64,000 bases of DNA, from positions 5,766,001 to 5,830,000 of the forward strand of contig NZ_CP032698.1 in the NCBI RefSeq assembly GCF_003627815.1, in the 5' to 3' direction. Source of the DNA: Streptomyces hundungensis (GTDB lineage Bacteria > Actinomycetota > Actinomycetes > Streptomycetales > Streptomycetaceae). A program made the translations under genes and the position numbers. Shown here piece after piece: positions 55,994 to 64,000 of this stretch. Each line of letters opens with the position of its first letter. The first letter of the stretch is position 1. The notes beneath the pieces were generated by a model that saw only the letters and a program-made list of their open reading frames with translations, ran no database searches and was not told where the DNA came from.

Positions 55994-56818
55994 CTACGGG
56001 GCCGTGACGAAGTCGATGAGGTGTTCTACGGAGCCGAGCAGGGACGGATCCAGGTCCCGATACGTCCGCACCCCCGCCAAAATCCGCTGCCAAGCCGCCC
56101 CCGTATTCTCGGCCCACCCCAACGCCCGACACACCCCCGTCTTCCAGTCCTGCCCCCGCGGCACCACCGGCCACCCCCCGATCCCCACGGACGCCGGCTT
56201 CACCGCCTCCCACACGTCGATGTAGGGGTGGCCGACGACCAGTACGTCCGGATGGGTCACGGACGCCGCGATGCGGGACTCCTTCGAGCCCGGGACCAGG
56301 TGGTCGACCAGGACGCCGAGCCGCGCGTCCGGCCCGGGCGCGAACTCGGCGACGATCGCCGGGAGGTCGTCGATGCCCTCCAGGTACTCGACGACCACGC
56401 CCTCGATCCGCAGGTCGTCCCCCCACACCTTCTCGACGAGCTCCGCGTCGTGACGCCCCTCGACGTAGATCCGCCCGGCCCGCGCCACCCGGGCCCGCGC
56501 CCCCGGCACGGCCACCGACCCGGAGGCGGTACGCGCGGGGCGCTGCGGGGCGGGTGCGGAGGCGGAGGGGCGTACGAGGGTGACCACCTTGCCCTCCAGG
56601 AGGAAGCCGCGGGGCGCGAGCGGGAAGACGCGGTGCTTGCCGAACCGGTCCTCAAGGGTGACCGTCGGCCCCTCGGCCGTCTTCTCGCAGCGGATCACCG
56701 CTCCGCAGAATCCCGAGGAGACCTCCTCGACCACGAGGTCGGTCTCGGCAGGCACCTCGGGAACGGGCGCCTGCTTCTTCTTCCAAGGCGGGGTCAGATC
56801 AGGGCTGTAGCTGCGCAT
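55994..56818 (-). CDS. DUF3097 family protein
   Basis: 274 residues, conserved in actinobacteria next to hemW/hrcA. It starts MRSYSPDLTPPWKKKQAPVP; a middle segment GRIYVEGRHDAELVEKVWGD and LVDHLVPGSKESRIAA resembles a TOPRIM-like nucleotide-binding fold (Glu in VEGRHD, acidic DHLVPGSKE). No membrane segment. The function is not established; conserved acidic residues suggest metal-dependent action on nucleic acid, which is inference. Start ATG 56818. Confidence 0.88.
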   Translation of the reverse strand: MRSYSPDLTPPWKKKQAPVPEVPAETDLVVEEVSSGFCGAVIRCEKTAEGPTVTLEDRFGKHRVFPLAPRGFLLEGKVVTLVRPSASAPAPQRPARTASGSVAVPGARARVARAGRIYVEGRHDAELVEKVWGDDLRIEGVVVEYLEGIDDLPAIVAEFAPGPDARLGVLVDHLVPGSKESRIAASVTHPDVLVVGHPYIDVWEAVKPASVGIGGWPVVPRGQDWKTGVCRALGWAENTGAAWQRILAGVRTYRDLDPSLLGSVEHLIDFVTAP

Positions 56819-56997
56819 GGCCTCATTATTCGGGAGCGGCGGGCCGGGAACGTACGACGACGATACGGCCGTACCCCGCCACGACACCCCGAACCGCACG
56901 GCGAGTTGGCCCGCCACGACCTCCCGCTTGGCACCCCGAATCGGTCCGCCACGCCCCCCCGCCACGCCCCCCCCACCCGGCACCCCGAATCGCCCCG

Positions 56998-57726
56998 CTA
57001 CGACCCCGCCCCCCCGAACCGCACCGCGAGCCCATCCCGCTGGGCCCGGACGAACGCCGCGTCCACCACCGCCCCGTGCCCCGGCACGTACACCGCGTCC
57101 TCGCCGCCCAGCGAGAGCAGTCGGTCCAGGGCGGCCGGCCAGCGTGAGGGGACCGCGTCCGGGCCGGCCTGGGGCTCGCCCGACTCCTCCACGAGGTCGC
57201 CGCAGAAGACGATCTCCGGGGAGCCGCCACTCGCGGGCACGAGCACCGCGAGGTCGTGCCCGCTGTGCCCGGGGCCCACATTGGCGAGCAGCACCTGACG
57301 TCCGCCGAGCTCCAGCGTCCACTCGCCGCACACCGAGTGGTGCGGCGGGACCAGCAGATCGGCGGCCTCGGCCGCGTCCCGGTCGGACACGCCGTGGCCG
57401 ACGGCGTCGGCACGGATCGCCTCCCGGCCCAGCGCCCGCTCGATGCCGACCGCTCCGTACACCTGGACCCCGGAGAACGCGGCCGTCCCCAGGACGTGGT
57501 CGAAGTGCGGGTGGCTGAGCGCGATGTGGGTCACACGGCGGCCGAAGAGGGCCTCGGCCTGGGCCCGCAGTTCGGCGCCCTCGCGCAGCGTCGCCCCGGT
57601 GTCGCACAGGAGCAAGGAGCTCTCGCCGGCGACCAGCGCGGCCGTGGCGTCCCAGATCGGCAGGCGTCTGCGCCCGACGCCGTCACCCAGCCGCTCCCAG
57701 CCGAACTCTTCCCAACGGACGTCCAT
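56998..57726 (-). CDS. Metallo-beta-lactamase fold hydrolase
   Basis: 242 residues. The zinc motif is HIALSHPHFDHVLG (HxHxDH), with further ligands expected in GPGHSGHDLAV and in the C-terminal YVPGHGAVVD. The short form without a fused domain fits glyoxalase II-like or general MBL hydrolases. The natural substrate is unknown. Short CG-rich degenerate repeats fill the 180 bp between its stop and the DUF3097 start. Confidence 0.88.
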   Translation of the reverse strand: MDVRWEEFGWERLGDGVGRRRLPIWDATAALVAGESSLLLCDTGATLREGAELRAQAEALFGRRVTHIALSHPHFDHVLGTAAFSGVQVYGAVGIERALGREAIRADAVGHGVSDRDAAEAADLLVPPHHSVCGEWTLELGGRQVLLANVGPGHSGHDLAVLVPASGGSPEIVFCGDLVEESGEPQAGPDAVPSRWPAALDRLLSLGGEDAVYVPGHGAVVDAAFVRAQRDGLAVRFGGAGS

Positions 57727-57827
57727 GACGCGACGCTATCGGCAATCGCTGGACGTCGCCGCACGGTAGCGTGGTCGGCCGCCCTTGCTAGGTGCGTACC
57801 GGTCGGCCGTACACTGGCCGGGGATTG

Positions 57828-57854
57828 TTGGCACTCGAACGCAGTGAGTGCCAA
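57828..57854 (+). promoter_or_regulatory. CIRCE operator of hrcA
   Basis: Perfect inverted repeat TTGGCACTC-N9-GAGTGCCAA, the HrcA-binding CIRCE element with one base changed in each arm from the TTAGCACTC consensus. It ends 26 bp before the hrcA start, which indicates autoregulation by heat shock. Confidence 0.93.
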
Positions 57855-57880
57855 ACGGACGGCAACGGGAGGTGTGCGCG

Positions 57881-58900
57881 ATGCTCAGTGAACGCAGGCT
57901 CGAGGTGCTGCGCGCCATCGTCCAGGACTATGTCGGCACCGAGGAACCGGTGGGCTCCAAGGCCCTGACCGAGCGGCATGCGCTGGGCGTCTCGCCCGCG
58001 ACGGTGCGCAACGACATGGCGGTCCTGGAGGAGGAGGGCTTCATCGCCCAGCCCCACACCAGCGCCGGCCGGATCCCGACGGACAAGGGATACCGGTTGT
58101 TCGTCGACCGGCTCGCGGGCGTCAAGCCCCTGTCGTCGCCGGAGCGGCGCGCCATCCAGAACTTCCTGGACAGCGCGGTGGACCTGGACGACGTGGTGGC
58201 CCGCACGGTGCGGCTGCTGGCGCAGCTGACCCGGCAGGTGGCGGTCGTCCAGTACCCGTCGCTGACCCGGTCCACGGTGCGGCATGTGGAGCTTCTCTCA
58301 CTCGCGGCGGCCCGGCTGATGCTGGTGCTGATCACCGACACCGGCCGGGTCGAGCAGCGGATGGTCGACTGCCCGGCGCCGTTCGGCGAGGCCGCGCTCG
58401 CGGACCTGCGGGCCCGGCTCAACGCACGGGTGGTGGGGCGCCGCTTCGCGGACGTGCCGCAACTGGTGCAGGACCTGCCGGAGTCCTTTGAACCGGAGGA
58501 CCGGGGAACCGTTTCGACGGTCCTCGCCACCCTCCTCGAAACCCTGGTCGAAGAGACCGAGGAGCGGTTGATGATCGGCGGCACCGCCAATCTCACCCGC
58601 TTCGGACACGACTTCCCGCTGACCATCAGGCCGGTGCTGGAGGCACTTGAAGAGCAGGTCGTGCTCCTCAAGCTGCTCGGCGAGGCCAAGGAATCGGGCA
58701 TGACCGTACGCATCGGGCACGAGAACAACGCCCACGAGGGCCTGAACTCCACGTCCGTCGTCTCGGTCGGCTACGGTTCCGGCGGCGAGGCGGTCGCCAA
58801 ACTCGGCGTGGTCGGACCGACCCGCATGGATTACCCCGGAACGATGGGAGCGGTACGCGCAGTGGCACGTTACGTCGGACAGATCCTGGCGGAGTCGTAA
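57881..58900 (+). CDS. hrcA: Heat-inducible transcription repressor HrcA
   Basis: 339-residue repressor that binds CIRCE and needs GroEL-type chaperones to fold. The N-terminal winged helix ([40 protein letters not shown]) is followed by the GAF-like dimer domain. ATG 57881 is preferred because the CIRCE lies just upstream. The dnaJ-type gene starts with the next base after the stop, so both are co-transcribed. Confidence 0.96.
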   Translation: MLSERRLEVLRAIVQDYVGTEEPVGSKALTERHALGVSPATVRNDMAVLEEEGFIAQPHTSAGRIPTDKGYRLFVDRLAGVKPLSSPERRAIQNFLDSAVDLDDVVARTVRLLAQLTRQVAVVQYPSLTRSTVRHVELLSLAAARLMLVLITDTGRVEQRMVDCPAPFGEAALADLRARLNARVVGRRFADVPQLVQDLPESFEPEDRGTVSTVLATLLETLVEETEERLMIGGTANLTRFGHDFPLTIRPVLEALEEQVVLLKLLGEAKESGMTVRIGHENNAHEGLNSTSVVSVGYGSGGEAVAKLGVVGPTRMDYPGTMGAVRAVARYVGQILAES

Positions 58901-60040
58901 GTGGCCACGGACTACTACGCCGTACTCGGCGTGCGCCGCGACGCATCACAGGACGAGATCAAGAAGGCCTTCCGGAGGCTCGCGCGGGAACTCCATCCCG
59001 ATGTGAACCCCGACCCGAAGACCCAGGAGCGGTTCAAGGAGATCAACGCCGCTTACGAGGTCCTCTCCGACCCGCAGAAGAAGCAGGTCTTCGACCTCGG
59101 CGGGGACCCGCTGTCGTCGTCGGGCGGCGGCGGTGGCGCGGGCGGCTTCGGCGCGGGCGGCTTCGGCAACTTCTCGGACATCATGGACGCCTTCTTCGGC
59201 ACGGCCTCGCAGCGCGGCCCGCGCTCGCGGACCCGCCGCGGCCAGGACGCCATGATCCGCCTGGAGATCGACCTCAACGAGGCGGCCTTCGGCACCACCA
59301 AGGAGATCCAGGTCGACACCGCCGTGGTGTGTACGACCTGTTCGGGCGAGGGCGCGGCCCCCGGCACCTCCGCGCAGACCTGTGACATGTGTCGCGGTCG
59401 CGGCGAGGTGTCCCAGGTCACCCGGTCCTTCCTGGGCCAGGTCATGACCTCCCGCCCCTGCCCGCAGTGCCAGGGCTTCGGCACCGTGGTCCCCACCCCG
59501 TGCCCGGAGTGCGCGGGCGACGGCCGCATCCGCTCGCGGCGCACCCTCACCGTGAAGATCCCCGCCGGTGTCGACAACGGCACCCGGATCCAGCTCGCGG
59601 GCGAGGGCGAGGTCGGCCCCGGCGGCGGCCCCGCCGGCGACCTGTACGTGGAGATCCACGAGGTGGCCCACGACGTGTTCCAGCGCCGTGGCGACGACCT
59701 GCACTGCACGGTCACCATCCCCATGACGGCGGCGGCGCTCGGCACCAAGGTGCCGCTCCAGACGCTCGACGGCATGGAGGAGGTGGACATCCGCCCGGGC
59801 AGCCAGTCCGGCCAGTCCATCCCGCTGCACGGCCGCGGCATCACGCATCTGCGCGGCGGCGGCCGGGGCGACCTCATCGTGCACGTCGAGGTCCTCACCC
59901 CGAGCAAGCTCGACCCCCAACAGGAGGACCTGCTGCGCCAGTTGGCGAAGCTGCGCGGCGAGGAGCGCCCCACGGGCCAGTTCCAGCCGGGTCAGCAGGG
60001 ACTGTTCTCCCGTCTGAAGGACGCCTTCAACGGACGCTGA
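58901..60040 (+). CDS. dnaJ: Chaperone DnaJ (DnaJ2)
   Basis: 379-residue type I J-protein that stimulates DnaK ATPase. J domain with HPD in RELHPDVNPDPK, a Gly-rich stretch (GGGGGAGGFGAGGFGNF), four zinc motifs (CTTCSGEG, CDMCRGRG, CPQCQGFG, CPECAGDG) and the C-terminal substrate domains. Being next to hrcA rather than dnaK marks the second actinobacterial copy. GTG start immediately after the hrcA TAA. Confidence 0.96.
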   Translation: MATDYYAVLGVRRDASQDEIKKAFRRLARELHPDVNPDPKTQERFKEINAAYEVLSDPQKKQVFDLGGDPLSSSGGGGGAGGFGAGGFGNFSDIMDAFFGTASQRGPRSRTRRGQDAMIRLEIDLNEAAFGTTKEIQVDTAVVCTTCSGEGAAPGTSAQTCDMCRGRGEVSQVTRSFLGQVMTSRPCPQCQGFGTVVPTPCPECAGDGRIRSRRTLTVKIPAGVDNGTRIQLAGEGEVGPGGGPAGDLYVEIHEVAHDVFQRRGDDLHCTVTIPMTAAALGTKVPLQTLDGMEEVDIRPGSQSGQSIPLHGRGITHLRGGGRGDLIVHVEVLTPSKLDPQQEDLLRQLAKLRGEERPTGQFQPGQQGLFSRLKDAFNGR

Positions 60041-60049
60041 GCCGGGTGA

Positions 60050-60082
60050 GGGGCCGCGGGGTTGATCCCCGCGGCCCCTTTT
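60050..60082 (+). terminator. hrcA-dnaJ terminator
   Basis: Perfect 12-bp stem GGGGCCGCGGGG / CCCCGCGGCCCC, 5-base loop, followed by TTTT. A textbook intrinsic terminator, rare in such GC-rich DNA. Confidence 0.93.
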
Positions 60083-60218
60083 GTGTGCGGTTTCGAGGAG
60101 CGGGGCCACGGAGCACCGGTGCCGGGCCGATGCGGGACCGACGCGGGACCGGCGCTGGATCCGCGCGGGCGGGAACGGGCGATTCGGCGCGGGAGCAACG
60201 CCGTGGCACGATGCGGAC

Positions 60219-61310
60219 ATGGCTTTGACCGATCTCTGCCGGTATCCGATCGTGCAGGCGCCCATGGCGGGAGGCGCCTCCGGTGCGGCGCTGGCCGCGG
60301 CCGTCTCCGAGGCCGGGGGCCTGGGATTCCTGGCCGCCGGTTACAAGACCGCCGACGGCATGTACCAGGAGATCAAGCAGGTGCGCGGGCTCACCGGCCG
60401 GCCCTTCGGCGTCAACCTGTTCATGCCGCAGGACCCGGCCACCGACCCCGCCGCCATCGAGGTCTACCGCCAACAGCTCGCGGGCGAGGCCACCTGGTAC
60501 GAGACCCCGCTGGGGGAGGCCGACAGCGGCGGCGACGACAACTACGAGGCCAAGCTCGCCATCCTGCGCGAGGACCCGGTGCCGGTGGTCTCGTTCACCT
60601 TCGGCTGCCCCGACCGTACGGTGCTCGACGCCTTCGCGAAGATCGGCACGTACACGATCGTCACCGTCACGACGCCCGAGGAGGCGGCGATCGCGCACCG
60701 GGCCGGGGCGGACGCGGTGTGTGTGCAGGGGGTCGAGGCGGGCGGCCACCAGGGCACCTACCGCGACGACCCGCAGAGCGGCGGCGCCGGCCTGGGACTC
60801 CTCACGCTGATCGCCCTCGTACGGGACGCCGTCCCCCTGCCGATCGTCGCGGCCGGCGGACTCATGTGCGGCGCGCAGATCGCGGCGGTCCTCGCGGCGG
60901 GCGCCGACGCGGCCCAGTTGGGCACGGCGTTCCTGACGTGCCCCGAGTCGGGCGCGAGCCCGGTGCACAAGCAGGCGCTGACCGACCCCCTCTTCGTGCG
61001 TACGGAGCTGACCCGGGCGTTCTCCGGGCGCCCCGCGCGGGGCCTGGTGAACCGCTTCATGCGCGAGCACGGCCCCTACGCCCCCGCCGCCTACCCCCAG
61101 GTGCACCAGCTCACCCTTGGCCTGCGCAAGGCCGCGGCCGAGGCCGGTGACCCCCAGGGCATGGCGCTCTGGGCGGGCCAGGGCCACCGTCTCGCCCGGG
61201 AACTCCCGGCGGCCCGGCTCGTCGAGGTCCTGGCCGCCGAACTCGACGACGCGGCAGCCCAGTTGACCGCGACCCTGCGGAACCTGAGAAACCTGAGGAG
61301 TGCGTCATGA
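60219..61310 (+). CDS. Nitronate monooxygenase / 2-nitropropane dioxygenase family
   Basis: 363-residue FMN-dependent TIM-barrel oxygenase. Motifs: YPIVQAPMAGGASGAALAAA, GFLAAGYKTADGM, AGADAVCVQGVEAGGHQGTY (phosphate and catalytic region with the His of EAGGHQGT) and VAAGGLMCGAQIAAVLAAGA. It likely detoxifies propionate 3-nitronate or similar nitronates. ATG 60219 chosen for the family start MALTDLCRYPIVQAPM. Stop overlaps rsmE (ATGA). Confidence 0.9.
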   Translation: MALTDLCRYPIVQAPMAGGASGAALAAAVSEAGGLGFLAAGYKTADGMYQEIKQVRGLTGRPFGVNLFMPQDPATDPAAIEVYRQQLAGEATWYETPLGEADSGGDDNYEAKLAILREDPVPVVSFTFGCPDRTVLDAFAKIGTYTIVTVTTPEEAAIAHRAGADAVCVQGVEAGGHQGTYRDDPQSGGAGLGLLTLIALVRDAVPLPIVAAGGLMCGAQIAAVLAAGADAAQLGTAFLTCPESGASPVHKQALTDPLFVRTELTRAFSGRPARGLVNRFMREHGPYAPAAYPQVHQLTLGLRKAAAEAGDPQGMALWAGQGHRLARELPAARLVEVLAAELDDAAAQLTATLRNLRNLRSAS

Positions 61311-62050
61311 CCGCCCCGGTCTTCGTTGTCGACACGGTGCCCGTCGGCGGCGAGTTCGTCCTGGACGGAGCGGAGGGCCGGCACGCCGTCTCCGTCAAAC
61401 GCCTGCGCCCCGACGAGCAGGTCACCCTGACCGACGGCGCCGGGAACCGGGCGGACGCCGTGGTGCTGTCCGCCGAGGGCAAGGACCGCCTGACCGTACG
61501 GATCACCGGGTACGCGAGCGAGGACGAGCCCGCGGTACGGATCACCGTGGTGCAGGCGCTGCCCAAGGGGGACCGGGGCGAGGTCGCCGTGGAGACGATG
61601 ACCGAGACCGGCGTGGACGCGATCGTGCCGTGGCAGGCCGCGCGCTGCATCACCCAGTGGAAGGGCGAGCGCGGCGCCAAGTCCCTTGCCAAATGGCGCA
61701 GTACGGCCCGCGAGTCGGGCAAGCAGTCGCGCCGCGTCCGCTTCCCCGAGGTGCGGGAGGCGCTGACCACCAAGCAGGTCGCGGCGCTGCTGGCCGAGGC
61801 GGACCTGGCCGTGGTCCTGCACGAGGACCCCGAGGTCGCCTCGGCCGCCCTGGCCACGGCCGAGCTGCCCGCCCACGGGGAGATCGTCCTGGTCGTGGGC
61901 CCCGAGGGAGGCGTCTCCCCCGAGGAACTGGCCACCTTCGCCGAGGCGGGCGCCCGCCCCCACCGCCTGGGAACGAGCGTGCTCCGCACGTCGACGGCGG
62001 GGACGGTGGCGTCGGCGGTCCTGATGTCCCGAACGGGCCGCTGGTCCTGA
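61307..62050 (+). CDS. rsmE: 16S rRNA m3U1498 methyltransferase RsmE
   Basis: 247-residue SPOUT-class methyltransferase that methylates U1498 of 16S rRNA with SAM. The N-terminal PUA-like part carries EGRHAVSVKRLRPDEQVTL; the trefoil-knot motifs are EIVLVVGPEGGVSPEEL and RLGTSVLRTSTAG. It is translationally coupled to the preceding gene and ends before a spacer hairpin element (GGGGCGGAGCCCC near 62108). Confidence 0.94.
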   Translation: MTAPVFVVDTVPVGGEFVLDGAEGRHAVSVKRLRPDEQVTLTDGAGNRADAVVLSAEGKDRLTVRITGYASEDEPAVRITVVQALPKGDRGEVAVETMTETGVDAIVPWQAARCITQWKGERGAKSLAKWRSTARESGKQSRRVRFPEVREALTTKQVAALLAEADLAVVLHEDPEVASAALATAELPAHGEIVLVVGPEGGVSPEELATFAEAGARPHRLGTSVLRTSTAGTVASAVLMSRTGRWS

Positions 62051-62252
62051 CAACACGTGCGGGTTGGGCGCAGATTCAGCCCCTCCGGCGTTTGAGGAGC
62101 GGGGTCCGGGGCGGAGCCCCGTGTCCACCGGCGCGCGGCCGGGGCGCGAATCGGGGCGAGGGGGGCGCGGCGCAAGGCCACGCCCCAACCCGTGGCCAGG
62201 ATGGCCGCAAGGGGTCTACCGCGTTCACGAACACGGTGGCACCCTGGCCCCC

Positions 62253-62777
62253 ATGGGGGCCACGAGGTCACACCACAGCAAGCGCCGCCCGGCTCGCCCC
62301 GCCCTGGCCATCGCCGCCACCGCGCTGGCGCTCGGCGCCGCCACCGCCTGCGACCCCGTCGGCGGTCTCAACTCCGCCGCCGTCGCCGTCACCACCGACC
62401 AGACCGCGAAAGCCGCACTCCAGCACGAGCACGTCGACATCAAGTGGCTGACCTGCACCGCCCACCTCAACAGCGGCCCCCGCGCGACCCCCTCGGCCGC
62501 CCGCGCCACCAAGGACGTGGCCGACGTGAGCTGCGACGGCGAGACCAAGGACGGCAAGCCGATCACGGTCAGGGGCACGGTCACCCAGGAGGTCGAGGGC
62601 CGCTGCGTGAAGGGCGACCTGACCGCCAAGGTCGCCGACAGGACCGTCTTCCGCGCCTCCGTCCTCGGCGACTGCACCGCGCCCGCCCCGACGACGGGCC
62701 GCGCCACCCCCGCCCCCGGCGGCCACCCCACCGTGACGGTGACCGTGACGGTCACCCAGTCCTTCCAGGGCAAGTGA
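62253..62777 (+). CDS. Small secreted or lipoprotein-like protein
   Basis: 174 residues. The N-terminus has a positive start (MGATRSHHSKRRPARP), a hydrophobic stretch LAIAATALALGAATAC and a Cys that fits a weak lipobox, so it may be a lipoprotein or simply secreted. Four further Cys in the body (CTAHLN, VSCDGE, GRCVKG, GDCTAP) could form disulfides. A Thr/Val-rich tail TVTVTVTVTQ closes it. Function unknown. ATG 62253 chosen because upstream sequence is repeat-like spacer. Confidence 0.75.
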   Translation: MGATRSHHSKRRPARPALAIAATALALGAATACDPVGGLNSAAVAVTTDQTAKAALQHEHVDIKWLTCTAHLNSGPRATPSAARATKDVADVSCDGETKDGKPITVRGTVTQEVEGRCVKGDLTAKVADRTVFRASVLGDCTAPAPTTGRATPAPGGHPTVTVTVTVTQSFQGK

Positions 62778-62904
62778 GGCGTCCCCCCTGAAGAGGCCGT
62801 CCCACCCCGACCGAGACGCACACCCCCCCCGCACCCCCGCCCCTCCCCGTACGCGTTGAGTAGCATGCGGTTACCTGATCAACGCGACCAAGGAGGGCCG
62901 GATC

Positions 62905-63264
62905 GTGGCCGTAGAGCCGCAGGCCGACTGCCTGTTCTGCAAAATCGTCTCGGGCGATGTCCCGGCGACCGTCGTGCGGGAGACCGACACCACGGTCGCC
63001 TTCCGTGACATCAACCCCCAGGCGCCGACCCACGTCCTGGTCATCCCGAAGGTCCACCACCCCGACGGCGCCTCGCTGGCGGCCGCGGAACCGGCCATCG
63101 CCGCGGACGTGCTGCGCGAGGCCGGAGAGGTCGCAGCGCAGGAGGGCATCGGCGCCTCCGGCTACCGGGTCGTGTTCAACACGGGCAGCGGCGCCGGCCA
63201 GACCGTCTTCCACGCCCACGCGCACGTCCTGGGAGGCCGCGGCCTCCAGTGGCCGCCCGGATAA
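62905..63264 (+). CDS. HIT family nucleotide hydrolase/transferase
   Basis: 119-residue histidine triad protein. The start DCLFCKIVSGDVPA and the active site FHAHAHVLGGRGLQWPPG (H-x-H-x-H) are those of the HINT branch, which hydrolyses adenosine phosphoramidates and acyl-adenylates. GTG behind AAGGAGGG. It lies just before rnz, a common actinobacterial arrangement. Confidence 0.94.
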   Translation: MAVEPQADCLFCKIVSGDVPATVVRETDTTVAFRDINPQAPTHVLVIPKVHHPDGASLAAAEPAIAADVLREAGEVAAQEGIGASGYRVVFNTGSGAGQTVFHAHAHVLGGRGLQWPPG

Positions 63265-63294
63265 GAACCCCGCCCGACAGCAAGGCAACTCACC

Positions 63295-64000
63295 GTGTCC
63301 GTCCGTGAATTGGTGGTGCTCGGCACCGCCAGCCAGGTCCCCACCCGGCACCGCAACCACAACGGCTATCTGCTGCGCTGGGACGGCGAGGGCATCCTCT
63401 TCGACCCCGGAGAGGGCACCCAGCGCCAGATGCTGCGGGCCGGGGTCGCGGCCCACGACATCAACCGGATCTGCGTCACGCACTTCCACGGCGACCACTC
63501 GCTGGGCCTGGCCGGAGTGATCCAGCGGATCAACCTCGACCGGGTCCCGCACCCGGTCACCGCGCACTACCCGCTCAGCGGCGAGCACTTCTTCGAACGG
63601 CTGCGGTACGCCACGGCCTACCGCGAGACGGTCGAGCTCGGCCGGGCGCCCGTCGCGGGGGACGGCGCGGTGCTGGCCACGACACCGGCGTACACCCTTC
63701 AGGCGCGCCGGCTCTCGCACCCCGTCGAGTCGTACGGCTACCGTCTCGTCGAGCCGGACGGGCGGCGGATACTGCCCGAACTGCTCGCCGAGCACGGCAT
63801 TAAGGGCCCCGACGTGGGCCGCCTCCAGCGGCAGGGCGAGCTGAACGGCGTCACGCTCGACGACGTCAGCGAGGTCCGGCGGGGCCAGCGGTTCGCGTTC
63901 GTGATGGACACCCGCCTGTGCGACGGCGTCCACGCGCTGGCGGAGGGCTGCGACATGTTGACCATCGAGTCGACGTTCCTGGACGGGGACGCCCAACTAG
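63295..64000 (+). CDS. rnz: Ribonuclease Z (tRNA 3' endonuclease), 3' end cut off
   Basis: First 235 residues of an MBL-fold nuclease that trims tRNA 3' ends. Motifs: [46 protein letters not shown] (zinc HxHxDH) and [15 protein letters not shown]. The window ends inside [15 protein letters not shown], so about 60-70 residues are missing. GTG start gives [10 protein letters not shown]. Confidence 0.93.
   Translation, partial: MSVRELVVLGTASQVPTRHRNHNGYLLRWDGEGILFDPGEGTQRQMLRAGVAAHDINRICVTHFHGDHSLGLAGVIQRINLDRVPHPVTAHYPLSGEHFFERLRYATAYRETVELGRAPVAGDGAVLATTPAYTLQARRLSHPVESYGYRLVEPDGRRILPELLAEHGIKGPDVGRLQRQGELNGVTLDDVSEVRRGQRFAFVMDTRLCDGVHALAEGCDMLTIESTFLDGDAQL

Overview
The window is high-GC actinobacterial DNA, almost certainly a Streptomyces chromosome. 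The signs are the conserved core block rpsT / lepA / acyl-CoA synthetase / hemW / hrcA-dnaJ / rsmE / HIT / rnz, a SARP-type cluster regulator, GTG and TTG starts with purine-rich ribosome sites, a rare in-frame TTA codon, and the repetitive C-rich hairpin spacers of the genus. Positions 1-43.1 kb are accessory and biosynthetic; 43.3-64 kb is ordinary core chromosome.

Region A (1-28.8 kb) is most of a glycosylated type II polyketide cluster whose left end is cut off. The synthase operon (27.8-23.3 kb, minus) encodes an OxyN-type cyclase, type II thioesterase, KS-alpha, chain-length factor and ACP. A second minus operon (21.9-14.8 kb) encodes ketoreductase, aromatase/cyclase, acyl-CoA ligase, an antibiotic-biosynthesis monooxygenase (ABM), aldo/keto reductase, a second SRPBCC cyclase and an FAD hydroxylase. 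A plus operon (12.2-14.7 kb) holds a CerJ/DpsC-type KSIII-like acyltransferase, an extended SDR and a second ABM protein. Two further minus operons carry five glycosyltransferases, an ABC exporter, an A-PCP-C NRPS and an MFS exporter. No deoxysugar pathway is visible. The gene set (ligase, OxyN-type cyclase, two SRPBCC proteins) suggests a linear tetracycline/aureolic-acid/cervimycin-like aglycone with sugars and acyl or aminoacyl decoration; this is inference.

Region B (28.9-38.1 kb) is a compact RiPP-like locus: a 54-residue peptide gene overlapping an E1-like/YcaO cyclodehydratase gene, then a protein resembling only the N-terminal part of SagB-type dehydrogenases. Beside it stand two very unusual sensor kinases, each containing two complete membrane-kinase modules in one chain, facing a single NarL-type response regulator.

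Region C (38.2-43.1 kb) is a small operon for a fatty-acyl-AMP ligase, an acyl-CoA dehydrogenase-like protein and an Sfp-type phosphopantetheinyl transferase, preceded by a short protein of unknown function and a 13-codon mini-ORF.

A repeated promoter architecture ties these together: two heptamers like TCGAGNN 11 bp apart, then exactly 8 bp, then a NANNNT hexamer, 35-63 nt before a start codon. It is clear in front of all the polyketide operons and the FAAL operon, and weaker in front of the SnoaL-like gene, the mini-ORF and the RiPP locus. This is the expected layout for the SARP encoded at 27959-28777 and suggests one regulon across regions A-C.

Region D (43.3-64 kb) is housekeeping: ribosomal protein S20, LepA, a long-chain acyl-CoA synthetase, a soluble multi-HAMP hybrid kinase, a SpoIIE-type phosphatase with its own ATPase domain, HemW, a DUF3097 protein, a metallo-hydrolase, CIRCE-controlled hrcA-dnaJ, a nitronate monooxygenase-like protein, RsmE, a small lipoprotein candidate, a HIT protein and the start of RNase Z.
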